Below are positions 42,101 through 50,110 of a stretch of 64,000 bases of DNA, one piece after another. This DNA is from Streptococcus sp. oral taxon 061. Its GTDB lineage: Bacteria; Bacillota; Bacilli; Lactobacillales; Streptococcaceae. The stretch's first letter is position 1; each line of letters begins with the position of its first letter. The stretch lies in assembly GCF_013394695.1 (NCBI RefSeq), contig NZ_CP058258.1, forward strand, positions 268,001 to 332,000, in the 5' to 3' direction. The notes below the pieces were generated by a model. The model saw nothing but the letters and a program-made list of their open reading frames with translations. It did no database searches and was not told where the DNA came from. The translations under genes were made by a program, and so were the position numbers.

Positions 42101-44181
42101 CACTCCCAACTCCATTTGACACCAGCAAAATGGAACAAGACTTGGCTCAAGCTAAGAAGACTAAAGTTTCTGCCATTGCGACTCACAACAATGCTCAAAA
42201 TCGTTTGGCTTCTGCTAAAGATGCAGACGATACTGCAAAATCTAATCTTGCAACTACTACAACTCGTCTTAACACCTTGCTCAACACACAAGATTTGACA
42301 CCTAATGCAGAACGTGTTCTTGATAAGGCTAAGTCAGAATTAAGCCAAGCTGAATTGCGTAATACAAACGCAAAAACTGCTTATGCAAATCTTACAAAAG
42401 AGATTAACAACAAACGTGCTACTTACAAAGAAGCAGAAAAAGCCTTGTCTAAAGCAAAAATCGCAAACAAGGTTGCGCAAGAAAGCCTTGAAAAAGCAAC
42501 TACTGCACACGACAATGCGGTTAATAAGCTAAACAGCATTAAAGATGCTATCAAACGTACAAAAGCTATTAAAGACTTGACTCCTAATGCACAAGCTAAG
42601 TTTGATACTGCGCAAGCAGAACATCAAGCCGCTGAAAAACGACTTGCAAGAGCTGAAAAAGCCTTGACTGACCTTAACAACGAAATCAAGGCAAATAGCG
42701 AAGCTCTCGACACAGCTAAGTCAGAATTGCGCCAAGCCGAACAAACTAACAAGGATGCACAAGCTACTCTAAAAGAAGCAACTTCTGTTAAGAATAATGC
42801 TTCTAAAGCACTTGATAACGCAAAAGATGTTCTTTATAAAACAAATACGATTAAAGAGTTGACTCCTGAAGCTCAAACTGCATTTGACCAAGCACAACTA
42901 GCCTACAACACAGCTAAAACTCGTTTGGAAAATGCGGAAACAGCCGTCAACAACCTAAACGCTGACCTTGCAGTGAAACGCCAAGCTTTGGCAGATGCTA
43001 TCGAAGCACTTAAAGATGCTGAGAAAGCTAACACTACTGCTCAAACTAAGAAAGCTAACGCAGAAAAAGCACACACTAAAGCAACAAGTACGCTTTCAAA
43101 CATCCAAAACGCTCTTGCTTCACTCCTTGCGATTAAAGACTTAACTCCTGATGCAGAAGCTAAATTTGACCAAGCAACAGTAGAGTACAATGCTGCTCAA
43201 ACTCGCTTGGAAAATGCGGAAACTGCCGTTAAGAACCTAAACGCAGGATTGCAAGAAAAACGTAAAGCTTTGGCAGATGCGGTTCAAACTTTGAAAGACG
43301 CTGAGACTCTTGCAAAATCTACACAAGCTGACCTTGAAGTTGCCGAGGCTACTTATCAAAAAGCTAATGATGAGCTTACAGCTACTCGCAAAGTGATTGC
43401 AGAGTTGGAAGCAACTAAGGACTTAACTCCTGATGCTCAAAAAGCTTATGACCAAGCTCTTGAAGCTGAAAAACTTGCAGAAAAACGCTTGGCAGATGCT
43501 AAAGTAGCTGTTGAGAACCTAACTGCTGATGTGAAGACTAAACAAGAAGCTTTGGAACAAGCGCAAGCTGAACTTGAACAAGAAGAGAAAGTTCTTGAAA
43601 CACTCAAAGCAAAACAAGCCGAAGAGGAAAAAGTTCTAGCAACTATTCAAGCTCAACTAGATGACTTGAAAGCTCAAGAAAAAGCTGTTCGTGCAGAGAT
43701 TACTAAAATCGAAGACAGCATCAAAGAGATGGAAAAACTCCTTGATAGCCTCATCCATGCTTCTGAAAACTACGAAGTCGCAAAAGATGAGTACGAAAAA
43801 GCTCTTGAGGCTCACCGCCTAGCTCTTCAAACTCTTGAAGCAGAACAAGCTAAACTTAACGTTCTCCTCCAAAACCAATTGGATGCCAAAGCTCAGTATG
43901 AGGCTGTTCTACTTGCATATCAGAAGGCGTATAATAAACCTCAAGAATCATTGAACCATAGACATGATTCTAAGGTATCAAATATAGAACATAAACTGGT
44001 AACAGATAAACTTAGAACTGCTCTAAGTAATCAAGCTTATATCTATGTTGGAAATAAACCTAAATATGGTGTCAATACGACTTTACCAAATACAGGTTCA
44101 AGTGAAAATATGTTGATGGTAGTTCTAGGAACTATACTTAGTGGAATTGGTTTAGCATTACCACTTAAGAGACGTGATTAA
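39139..44181 (+). CDS. large coiled-coil LPXTG surface protein with SEC10/PgrA-like domain
   Basis: 1680 residues from GTG at 39139; ATG at 39157 or 39169 are alternatives. A basic N-terminus and hydrophobic stretch (ITLALAAGVALTSFSTLSVKA) form the signal peptide. Long Ala/Lys/Glu/Asp-rich coiled coils with repeats of about 110 residues (LATKEATLKN, NKDNAQAVLDGTG) lead to a globular region (about 711-994: IPQLPQNVIVAYKTYL, ITDEQIKALSHYYVLMANNL). Five DLTP(D/N)A repeats follow, then LPNTG at 1649. The layout matches SEC10/PgrA surface exclusion proteins of conjugative plasmids, which block entry of related elements. It could also act in adhesion. Confidence 0.8.
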   Translation: MEYFKFMWVKMKSRKSKNNKKKITLALAAGVALTSFSTLSVKADEQVDVKPTDNTVAEEKHLQNSPTTSITQVEGVEVSNGTALVTKTPTQEVVGQAKEIKDQADQAVETQTPVVEKAKEHETTTGEAEASAKQAFEQAEQKKKAATPEAIEGTKNAIDASKKEVTTQTEKIDSLKDQENQVQGKKNAQETVVKDATEATGKQAEKVAGAEKKVQNAQNVLNGTGADKVIKEEKDAKKDLEAKKAIVKDAKKALGQSQDADAKKARNLDDAKELEAGQKNTFDQATDVLSNATQAHNEATSKRNVAKQNKDNAQAVLDGTGTTAILDERKSAQSDLATKEATLKNVTKTLDDAKKTDAKKAEEIAGLEKAKTDAENQSASTAKTLQDATDEANETSSKLDVAKQNKDNAQAVLDGTGTKAIFDERDDAESDLATKKSTLEDATTNLENAKRADAKRAEKIAGATTALNQANTTFEQAEGDLLDAQTAANQASDELKNKKKAEKTAQETLNTSKGKVAGVTKERNDAKSDLATKENTLTNATANLEHAKGKDAQKAEQLRLLDEAKTQVEDEEAKTKRAETKAQGGANLASTKLQETTADEKNAKDSLASSENRLPSVTEERDNAKADLATKQSKKEDAERKLEDAKRTDAQKRSDIQELRTLKGEQEATVRETTQELLDATTAAENAENAKKEAEKAVDTLEKQISAIKNLTIPQLPQNVIVAYKTYLNDASEANKHALNNAIQAWYKGGKYDFGKPQFVWNPETKKNVFTGWDNKNIVLPIDDTLVDLDNITDEQIKALSHYYVLMANNLQDQIWGTHNFIVTKESVQGIKNIAKNYANENKPYNSGHSDTALNNHGVEAVKFNGEVMNYAWILATSQDLGGGNVKETRKATMSQLYREVYDSVIDFMTNDIHANFGHMKGMVGRVKPTIPSAVGGNISYTKDKVGRTHFVQFAGKNARIIIERDPETGRKTETYVDEYYQNGIAKPLPTPFDTSKMEQDLAQAKKTKVSAIATHNNAQNRLASAKDADDTAKSNLATTTTRLNTLLNTQDLTPNAERVLDKAKSELSQAELRNTNAKTAYANLTKEINNKRATYKEAEKALSKAKIANKVAQESLEKATTAHDNAVNKLNSIKDAIKRTKAIKDLTPNAQAKFDTAQAEHQAAEKRLARAEKALTDLNNEIKANSEALDTAKSELRQAEQTNKDAQATLKEATSVKNNASKALDNAKDVLYKTNTIKELTPEAQTAFDQAQLAYNTAKTRLENAETAVNNLNADLAVKRQALADAIEALKDAEKANTTAQTKKANAEKAHTKATSTLSNIQNALASLLAIKDLTPDAEAKFDQATVEYNAAQTRLENAETAVKNLNAGLQEKRKALADAVQTLKDAETLAKSTQADLEVAEATYQKANDELTATRKVIAELEATKDLTPDAQKAYDQALEAEKLAEKRLADAKVAVENLTADVKTKQEALEQAQAELEQEEKVLETLKAKQAEEEKVLATIQAQLDDLKAQEKAVRAEITKIEDSIKEMEKLLDSLIHASENYEVAKDEYEKALEAHRLALQTLEAEQAKLNVLLQNQLDAKAQYEAVLLAYQKAYNKPQESLNHRHDSKVSNIEHKLVTDKLRTALSNQAYIYVGNKPKYGVNTTLPNTGSSENMLMVVLGTILSGIGLALPLKRRD

Positions 44182-44328
44182 CTAGAATATACTAAATTAG
44201 AGTTCTGTTAGAATAGTAAGTTATTTATAAGGGCAGAACGAATACAACATAAAATTTTTAGTATTTTAATTTCTATAAAAAGATTTAAAATTTTTATTCA
44301 ATACATTTTAGTATTTTAGGAGGAAAAA

Positions 44329-44715
44329 ATGATGAAAAAAATTATTGTGATAGTAGCTTCTGTACTTGTAGCACTTTTAGTGGCGGGTGGAACGTTCTTT
44401 TACCTAAATCAAAAATCTGATCCAGCAAGCCAGTTCGTTGGCTCATGGTATGATAAAGAGCATGATGTTATGATAGAATTTAAAAAAGATAACAGCCTTG
44501 AAGTGACTAATGATAAAGATGAAACTAAAGAAGGAACATGGAAAGTAGCTGGTAAATATATCAAATTTACTATCGATGGTGCATCTAGTGCAAAAGCAGA
44601 ATTGCCTGAAGAAGGTGCTAAAGAAGTGAAAAAACTTGATTTTAAGTTTGATACAGCTAAAACATTACAAAGTAAGTTTCTTATAAAAGATGGGACATTT
44701 GAAAAGCAAAAATAA
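44329..44715 (+). CDS. small membrane-anchored extracellular protein, function unknown
   Basis: 128 residues (ATG 44329 or 44332, RBS AGGAGG). Residues 4-26 form an uncleaved-looking transmembrane anchor (IIVIVASVLVALLVAGGTFF) without a lipobox Cys. The outside part has a repeated beta pattern (FVGSWYDKEHDVMIEFKKDN, GTWKVAGKYIKF) like small lipocalin-type stress or immunity proteins. It follows the surface protein by 147 bp and ended in a terminator that an IS has split. Confidence 0.65.
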   Translation: MMKKIIVIVASVLVALLVAGGTFFYLNQKSDPASQFVGSWYDKEHDVMIEFKKDNSLEVTNDKDETKEGTWKVAGKYIKFTIDGASSAKAELPEEGAKEVKKLDFKFDTAKTLQSKFLIKDGTFEKQK

Positions 44716-44804
44716 CTAAATAGTATTAAAAAAAGGTAGTTCAAATTATGAACTGCACCCCAAAAGTTAGACAGGAAAAAATCTAACTTTTGGGGTGTTT
44801 TATT

Positions 44805-45323
44805 ATGAAATTAACTTATGAAGATAAAGTTCGGATCTATGAACTCAAAAAGCAAGGAGAGAGCTTTAGAAAGCTTTCAAATCAATTTGGGATAAATATT
44901 TCTAATCTTCAGTACATGATTAAATTGATTGATCGTTATGGGATAAAAATCGTCAAAAAAGGAAAGAATTGTTACTATTCTCCTGAACTAAAACAAGAGA
45001 TCATTGATAAAGTTCTTCTTGAAGGTCGTTCACAAATTAGGGTGTCTCTGGATTATGCTCTTCCAAGTAGTGGATTACTTTCGAATTGGCTGGCACAATA
45101 CAAGAAAAACGGGTATACTATTGTTGAGAAAATAAGAGGGAGACCACCTAAAATGGGACGTAAGTCAAAGAAGAAACCTGAAGAGATGACAGAGTTAGAA
45201 CGTCTTCAAGCAGAAAATGAATACCTGAGAGCGGAGAATGCTGTTCTAAAAAAGTTGAGAGAACTCCGATTGAGGGACGAAAAAGAGCAAGAAGAAAAAC
45301 GGAAATTGTCCGAGGATTGGTAA
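44805..45323 (+). CDS. IS3-family transposase OrfA
   Basis: 172 residues from ATG at 44805. Two helix-turn-helix parts: [20 protein letters not shown] and a second around [20 protein letters not shown], ending in a leucine-zipper-like segment ([20 protein letters not shown]). It binds the terminal repeats. It overlaps orfB by seven bases; the fused transposase is normally made by -1 frameshifting, which cannot be confirmed here. Confidence 0.93.
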   Translation: MKLTYEDKVRIYELKKQGESFRKLSNQFGINISNLQYMIKLIDRYGIKIVKKGKNCYYSPELKQEIIDKVLLEGRSQIRVSLDYALPSSGLLSNWLAQYKKNGYTIVEKIRGRPPKMGRKSKKKPEEMTELERLQAENEYLRAENAVLKKLRELRLRDEKEQEEKRKLSEDW

Positions 45324-46153
45324 CAGAGTTTTCTTTAGAGATTCTTCTAAAGATTATTAAGCTTGCCCGTTCAACTTATTATTATCATTTAAAACAGCTC
45401 GATCAAAACGATAAAGATTATGATGTTAAAGTTGAAATTCAAGCTATTTTTACTGAGCATAAAGGGAATTACGGCTATCGTCGAATGACTCTTGAATTGA
45501 GGAATCGTGGTTTTGTAGTGAATCATAAGAAGGTGCAACGTCTAATGAAGGTCCTTGGTTTAAGTGCTCGAATTCGTCGTAAACGGAAGTATTCTTCATA
45601 CCAAGGAGAGATTGGCAAGAAAGCAGACAATCTTATTCAACGTCAATTTGAAGCAACCAAACCAATGCAAAAGTGCTACACAGATGTGACAGAATTTACC
45701 ATTCCAGCAAGCAGTCAAAAGCTTTATTTATCACCAGTTTTAGATGGCTTTAACAGCGAAATTATCTCCTACAATCTTTCTACTTCACCGAACTTAGTAC
45801 AAATGAAAGCTATGCTAGAACAAGCCTTTACAGAGAACCATTACGAAAATACAATTCTCCATAGTGACCAAGGATGGCAATACCAACACGATTTCTATCA
45901 TCATTTTTTAAAGAATAAGGGAATCCAACCATCTATGTCACGTAAGGGAAATAGCCCAGATAACGGTATGATGGAATCTTTCTTTGGCATTCTTAAGTCT
46001 GAAATGTTTTATGGTTATGAGAATACGTTTCAGTCACTTGAGCACTTGGAACAAGCTATTGTAGACTATATTGATTACTACAACAACAAACGAATTAAGG
46101 TAAAACTAAAAGGACTTAGTCCTGTACAATACAGAACTAAATCCTTTGGGTAA
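45317..46153 (+). CDS. IS3-family transposase OrfB (DDE integrase)
   Basis: 278 residues, TTG at 45317 after CGAGGA. An HTH_21 segment ([19 protein letters not shown]) precedes the rve catalytic core with the DDE residues in [17 protein letters not shown] and [14 protein letters not shown]. All catalytic positions are present and no frameshift is seen. Confidence 0.93.
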   Translation: MVTEFSLEILLKIIKLARSTYYYHLKQLDQNDKDYDVKVEIQAIFTEHKGNYGYRRMTLELRNRGFVVNHKKVQRLMKVLGLSARIRRKRKYSSYQGEIGKKADNLIQRQFEATKPMQKCYTDVTEFTIPASSQKLYLSPVLDGFNSEIISYNLSTSPNLVQMKAMLEQAFTENHYENTILHSDQGWQYQHDFYHHFLKNKGIQPSMSRKGNSPDNGMMESFFGILKSEMFYGYENTFQSLEHLEQAIVDYIDYYNNKRIKVKLKGLSPVQYRTKSFG

Positions 46154-46245
46154 ATTAATTGTCTAACTTTTTGGGGGCAGTACAATTATTGAACTACCTT
46201 TTTTATTTTAAGGAGAGATATACCATTATTTTTTAGAAGTGCTGA

Positions 46246-47256
46246 TTAGTTTGCTTGTGCGATTAACTTATATGCATAAGACTTTTGAAACTCTTCTGGT
46301 CGATTGTGTCCGAGAGCCCGAGATACAATTAAACAAGCCTTTCGATCAAGGACAACGCCTTTTAATTCCCCTCGTAGATAAATTTTTTCCTTTTTATCCT
46401 TGATGTCTTTTGGGTCTCGTGCGACAAGAAGATAAAGGCGTTTTGCGTATTCAGCACGATATTTGTGAGGTTTTAAAGCAGATGGAACTTGAAATACACG
46501 CTTTTTACCAGCTAGCCTAAATTCTTCAACAAGCCTCTCTAATTCTTTTTTGTCTCGCGTAATAATCGGAACCCAACGATCTCGGGCTCCTTTTGATTTA
46601 TGCTTTTTACCAATGATTTTAAGATAGTATCGACCATCTTCACGTTGATGTAGAGAATCACCTGTAATAGCTTTTAATTCATTTTTACGTAGCCCAGTGG
46701 CAGATACGATTGAGAACCAGCGATTATTTGTTTCTTCAGACATCCTGTCGTCATTAGACTTCAAACGATTATTCTTTTTGTCGGCTCGATATCGAATATC
46801 TGTTGCAACAAAAGCAGTAGAAGATACACCTAAGACTTTGGCTAATGCTGCTTTATAGGTTGACTGAGTTGGAGCAGAAAGCCCTAATTTCTTACAATGT
46901 TCTAAGTATTGATTTACTAAGTCAATCCATCCCTCAATATCGTTAGATTTTTCAAGAGCTTCTAGATCTTCGGCAGTAGTTATTGAGGCAACAAAGGAAG
47001 CGAATCTGCTCCAGGAACCAGCGTAATTGTGTAAGGTTCGGTCTGTATGGATTAAATGAATGTCCTCTCCCGTTTTTTTGGATTCATTTCGTTTGATACC
47101 CTTTCCTTTTTTAAAGCGCGTGACTAGATTAGTTAGTCCTTTTGATTGGACGAATTGTTTACGACCTTCGAAAGTAGTTAGAGAATCCATCTGTTCTTTC
47201 TTAGCTTTCTCTTTAGCTTTTCGTCGATCAGCACGACTACGTCTCTTATTTGCCAT
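46246..47256 (-). CDS. second tyrosine recombinase (plasmid/ICE type)
   Basis: 336 residues, RBS GAAAGGAAAGA. A very basic N-terminus (NKRRSRADRRKAKEKAKKE) precedes a SAM-like core-binding domain (HTDRTLHNYAGSWSRFASFV). The catalytic set is Arg in SATGLRKNEL, HKYRAEYAKR, His in RALGHNRPEEF and a Tyr in QKSYAYKL. It differs from the rpsI-type integrase and resembles recombinases carried by streptococcal plasmids, which resolve multimers or invert DNA. A target might be the nested inverted repeat at 47962-48216. Confidence 0.75.
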   Translation of the reverse strand: MANKRRSRADRRKAKEKAKKEQMDSLTTFEGRKQFVQSKGLTNLVTRFKKGKGIKRNESKKTGEDIHLIHTDRTLHNYAGSWSRFASFVASITTAEDLEALEKSNDIEGWIDLVNQYLEHCKKLGLSAPTQSTYKAALAKVLGVSSTAFVATDIRYRADKKNNRLKSNDDRMSEETNNRWFSIVSATGLRKNELKAITGDSLHQREDGRYYLKIIGKKHKSKGARDRWVPIITRDKKELERLVEEFRLAGKKRVFQVPSALKPHKYRAEYAKRLYLLVARDPKDIKDKKEKIYLRGELKGVVLDRKACLIVSRALGHNRPEEFQKSYAYKLIAQAN

Positions 47257-47296
47257 AGTTCTTTCCTTTCTATAGTAGATAATGTGCTTATAAAGA

Positions 47297-47328
47297 AGAT
47301 CTTAAGAAAAATCTTAAGGTCTTTTTTA
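47297..47328 (+). terminator. hairpin with T-run upstream of the second recombinase
   Basis: AGATCTTAAG (47297-47306) pairs with CTTAAGGTCT (47313-47322) with one G-T pair, then TTTTT. On the plus strand it acts as a terminator; which transcript it ends is not clear. Confidence 0.55.
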
Positions 47329-47623
47329 TTCAAGTTGAAGTAGTGCAGTGACTTAAGCTTATATTCACTGATGTAGTATCTTCCCTTTGCTGAGGGCGCT
47401 TCTTAATTGATGGCTAAGAAGATAACCAAGTCATTTTACAACATGACAAGTTGACTCAATTCAAATAAGATGTAGAGTTCCATCCTACAGATAAAAATCT
47501 GTTGTTTTTTCTTGTTAGTCTTTTTCAGGTTTAAATGCTCTGAATTTAGCGACTGAGCTAAGCTAGTTTTTGTATTTGATTTTTAGACTTTTGTTATTTA
47601 CTTTAGTTTTTATACTTTGATTT

Positions 47624-47849
47624 TTTACTTTGTTATGATCAAATAATTTTTTTAAACTGCTGTTGACATTACTTTTATTATCTATACATTTATTTTTTAT
47701 TGGTAAATGAAATACAAAAATTGGTTCCTGTTATTTACTTTCATTCTTTACTTTGTTACGATCAAAAAATTTTTTTAAACTGCTATTGACATCTTTTTTA
47801 TTATCTATACATTTATTTTTTATTAGTAAATGAAATACAAAACTGGTTC
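47624..47849. repeat. two direct repeats of about 103 bp, each with a TTGACA box
   Basis: Copy 1 is 47624-47727 and copy 2 is 47747-47849, both TTTACTTTGTTA...ATGAAATACAAAA..TGGTTC. TTGACA lies at 47663-47668 and 47786-47791, and TACATT follows 16 bp later in copy 1. The 988-base stretch 47257-48244 contains no convincing ORF; it holds these repeats and the nested palindromes. Confidence 0.85.
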
Positions 47850-47961
47850 TTTCCTAACCCAGCTTAAACCTACTGTTTCCACGATAGCTACCTCCTTTCA
47901 AACATAAAAAACGTAGCTATATTAGTTACGTCTCTACTCAATCAATTATCTTGATATTATT

Positions 47962-48216
47962 AGTATGCCATAAATTTTAAAATAAAAAAATTAGGATAAG
48001 ATTTTTTACGTTATTCACTTTTACCTAGTACTGTGTGTTTAGCGTGACTTACACATACGTTTCTGTCAACGCTAAACACACAGAAAAAATTAGAATTGCA
48101 AAAAAACTGAGGGATGAGCGGAAGAGGAAAAACTACAAAAAAATTTAATAAGCAAAACAACTTATTTATCATTTTTTCTTAATTATTTTTTTTTATTTTA
48201 AAATTTATGGCATACT
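47962..48216. repeat. nested inverted repeats: candidate origin, oriT or recombination site
   Basis: A perfect 29-bp inverted repeat has arms at 47962-47990 and 48188-48216 (starting AGTATGCCATAAATTTTAAA). Inside it a second perfect 15-bp repeat, CTGTGTGTTTAGCGT (48031-48045) with ACGCTAAACACACAG (48069-48083), extends by GAC/GTC and leaves a loop around TTACACATACGTTTCT. Such arrangements occur at rolling-circle origins, transfer origins and invertible segments. No known nick site is recognised. Confidence 0.7.
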
Positions 48217-48358
48217 TTAATTGTAAAAGCAAAGGGGATTAAATATGTATAAAACATATTCGTTTTTAAATACAGGCCTAGTATATGAACTTGGCCCTCC
48301 AGACATTGGTATCATTCAATTTATTTTTAAACTCAATAAACAACAAAAGGAGAATAAA

Positions 48359-48745
48359 ATGAACGTTTATAAAGAGTATTTATCTAAAAAAATTTTAGAG
48401 ACTGTAAATATCGAAATTGAAACAGGTGCGGATTTTGATGTCACTGTTAATTTTTGCCGTGATGAATATAATTTTTATCTAACTTTATCTCGTGAAGGAG
48501 AAGAACTAGAGTTTGATTTCATTGATGATAGGTTGAATTTGATTATTTATCACTGTTGCCATGATAAACTGTATTATAGTATTACAGAAATGAATGAGAT
48601 TTTAAATTTCAAATATGCAATTGATATGTTAGTGGAGTTATTCGTAGCCAATAAATGGTATACGTTTGTACCAGATTTAACTACTCATAATCTCTGGGAA
48701 TTGGTTGAACAGTACAAAACAGGTAAATTAAGAGATTATGAATAG
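48359..48745 (+). CDS. hypothetical protein
   Basis: 128 residues from ATG at 48359 with AAAAGGAGAATAA upstream. An in-frame ATG at 48245 (RBS-like AAAGGGG) would add 38 residues. Acidic, no membrane segment, no recognised motif (NVYKEYLSKKILETVNIEIE start). It is driven from the right arm of the 29-bp inverted repeat, which ends in a TGGCATACT box, and is followed by a terminator. Confidence 0.65.
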   Translation: MNVYKEYLSKKILETVNIEIETGADFDVTVNFCRDEYNFYLTLSREGEELEFDFIDDRLNLIIYHCCHDKLYYSITEMNEILNFKYAIDMLVELFVANKWYTFVPDLTTHNLWELVEQYKTGKLRDYE

Positions 48746-48798
48746 GAAAAAATAACTTTTTGTTATCTCCCTATTAAAACTATTAAAAGGTACAGAAA

Positions 48799-48826
48799 AG
48801 CAGGCCCAAGCCTGCTCTGTTTTTTG
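48799..48826 (+). terminator. terminator of the gene at 48359
   Basis: AGCAGGC (48799-48805) pairs with GCCTGCT (48810-48816); a T-run follows at 48820. Confidence 0.8.
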
Positions 48827-48915
48827 ATCTGTTTCTACCATATTTTATGATTTTTAAATAAGTAGAGGAAACACAACTGGGAATTAAATTGATGAGTTCA
48901 GTAAGCAAGTAAATT

Positions 48916-48941
48916 GCACCTGTTATAGGTGCTTTTTATTT
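48916..48941 (+). terminator. second hairpin with T-run
   Basis: GCACCT (48916-48921) and AGGTGC (48927-48932), then TTTTTATTTT, just before the end of the convergent small gene. Confidence 0.7.
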
Positions 48942-49168
48942 TAATAATACTGCACTTCAATTCCATCCATAATATTTATTAAAGTGTTATCTCCAATGTT
49001 TAAAGAAATTAAATCATTGAATGACGATACCTGGTATTCCTTATCTCCAATCACCACTACAATATCATGAACAGAATTTGGTAAAATGGCACAATTTTGT
49101 CCTTTGTAGACAAAAGAGGCGTCCCAACCATTGTCATATAATGCTTGTAAATCATCTAATATCGCCAT
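48941..49168 (-). CDS. small hypothetical protein, immunity-array candidate
   Basis: 75 residues, ATG at 49168 after AAGGATTTAG. Acidic: AILDDLQALYDNGWDASFVY, then a beta-rich part ending DGIEVQYY. Not recognised. It is the last of five small minus-strand genes behind the toxin-like fragment, so an immunity role is inferred from context only. Confidence 0.55.
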   Translation of the reverse strand: MAILDDLQALYDNGWDASFVYKGQNCAILPNSVHDIVVVIGDKEYQVSSFNDLISLNIGDNTLINIMDGIEVQYY

Positions 49169-49234
49169 ATAAATCTAAATCCTTTTCCGTAGTATTTTCT
49201 TTCAAGTAAGGCAGGCAAAAGTGCCTAGATTGTT

Positions 49235-49417
49235 CTAAGTGGTGATAATTTTGATTTCCTTGATAATGTTCTCAGGGTATGAGTGGTCACCTATAACGAT
49301 TTCGTCAGCACCATCTAAATCATAGCCGTCAAACCAATCAACAGCCTTGCCAGTGATGGAGGTACCATCTTCTAAAACAAGGCGCACTTTTTTATCTACA
49401 TATTCCCATAGTCTCAA
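49235..49417 (-). CDS. small Sm-like-fold protein, paralogue of the gene at 49919
   Basis: 60 residues from TTG at 49417. The AAGGAGG Shine-Dalgarno lies just upstream and would be inside the coding part if the ATG at 49435 were used, so the TTG start is preferred. RLWEYVDKKVRLVLEDGTSI aligns with KLWTFLRQNVKLVLKDGSTI of the gene at 49919; both end in a similar IIKEIKI/ILSIKEV strand. Probably a duplicated immunity gene; function not shown. Confidence 0.6.
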   Translation of the reverse strand: MRLWEYVDKKVRLVLEDGTSITGKAVDWFDGYDLDGADEIVIGDHSYPENIIKEIKIITT

Positions 49418-49465
49418 TGTGTTCCTCCTTTTCAATGTTTAGATTGTATAAACGCCTAGAATGTA

Positions 49466-49747
49466 CTAAGCGCTATAGTTTACTAACTGTTTTGCCTTGT
49501 TGTAGTATGGCTCAAGGAACTTCCTACACAATTCTCTATTTTCTGTATCCTCTTCAACATAGAAATAATACATTGGTTCATCATTGATAAGATCAAAAAG
49601 GGGTTCATTCTCTGCTATCAATCCATCAGCAAAAGCCTCGTCTTCGCCTAATTTGGCAGTGAGTTCAAGAAAAAAGTCATAGTAATCATCAACATCACCA
49701 TTTACACCTCTTTTTAGCATGTTTAAGACTTGTTGACTGTATTTCAT
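49466..49747 (-). CDS. small acidic hypothetical protein, immunity-array candidate
   Basis: 93 residues, strongly acidic (DVDDYYDFFLELTAKLGEDE, YYFYVEEDTENRELC), mostly helical by appearance. Its start overlaps the end of the preceding gene by four bases (ATGA type), implying co-translation. Not recognised as a family. Confidence 0.6.
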   Translation of the reverse strand: MKYSQQVLNMLKRGVNGDVDDYYDFFLELTAKLGEDEAFADGLIAENEPLFDLINDEPMYYFYVEEDTENRELCRKFLEPYYNKAKQLVNYSA

Positions 49748-49917
49748 AACACTAGACCTCTTTTCTTGAGTTCAGCCATGATATCCTCTTCATCTTCTTT
49801 TGAAAACATGGTAAACCTCAAATGTGATAGCTCTTCATCTGTCATCTCAGATAGGTTAAACTTTGGAGAACTCAACCCCATTGAGTCAATCTGAGAAAAA
49901 GCCTCTGATAAATTCAT
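49744..49917 (-). CDS. 57-residue hypothetical protein, immunity-array candidate
   Basis: ATG at 49917 after AGAGGTTTAAC gives MNLSEAFSQIDSMGLSSPKF and an acidic rest. The longer frame upstream is the shadow of the neighbouring gene. Two bases separate it from the gene at 49919 and it overlaps the next one. Confidence 0.55.
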   Translation of the reverse strand: MNLSEAFSQIDSMGLSSPKFNLSEMTDEELSHLRFTMFSKEDEEDIMAELKKRGLVL

Positions 49918-49918
49918 G

Positions 49919-50110
49919 TTAAACCTCTTTGATACTAAGAATTTCATCCTCAAAATACTCATAAAGAGTACCATCAACATCCAAGCCGATTGAGTCAATC
50001 TCCTCATCATTGTCATCTTTGTTACAGTATTCTTGGACAAAGCCTGAAATGGTTGAGCCGTCTTTAAGCACAAGTTTCACGTTTTGTCTTAAAAAGGTCC
50101 ATAATTTCAT
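49919..50110 (-). CDS. small Sm-like-fold protein directly behind the toxin tip
   Basis: 63 residues: KLWTFLRQNVKLVLKDGSTI then SGFVQEYCNKDDNDEEIDSI and EYFEDEILSIKEV. Starts with ATG overlapping the stop of the toxin-like fragment (ATGA), the classical arrangement of a toxin and its cognate immunity gene. A diverged paralogue lies at 49235. Confidence 0.6.
   Translation of the reverse strand: MKLWTFLRQNVKLVLKDGSTISGFVQEYCNKDDNDEEIDSIGLDVDGTLYEYFEDEILSIKEV

Larger units (their letters stand above)
44749..46184 (+). mobile_element. complete IS3-family (IS150-like) insertion sequence, 1436 bp
   Basis: The 24-bp terminal inverted repeats start TGAACTGCACCCC on the left and, on the other strand, TGTACTGCCCCC on the right, with three mismatches. 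A 4-bp target duplication ATTA lies at 44745-44748 and 46185-46188. The left end also folds on itself (CCCCAAAAGTTAGA with TCTAACTTTTGGGG), which may block outside transcription. Two overlapping reading frames are intact, so the element looks active and recently inserted. Confidence 0.95.
44728..46209 (+). terminator. terminator interrupted in its loop by the IS element
   Basis: AAAAAAAGGTAGTTCAA (44728-44744) and TTGAACTACCTTTTTT (from 46189) are perfect complements. Removing 44749-46184 plus one ATTA copy leaves a hairpin with the loop ATTA, clearly the original terminator of the gene at 44329. Confidence 0.9.

Noticed and set aside
39373..42291. Reverse and alternative-frame ORFs within the 1680-residue surface protein
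   Set aside because: Low-complexity shadows of the coiled-coil frame (Ser/Phe/Cys-rich or Lys/Leu-rich), without start signals.
49744..50073. 109-residue protein starting at 50073 on the minus strand
   Set aside because: Its N-terminal half lies in another frame over the Sm-like gene at 49919; ATG at 49917 with its own RBS is the better start.
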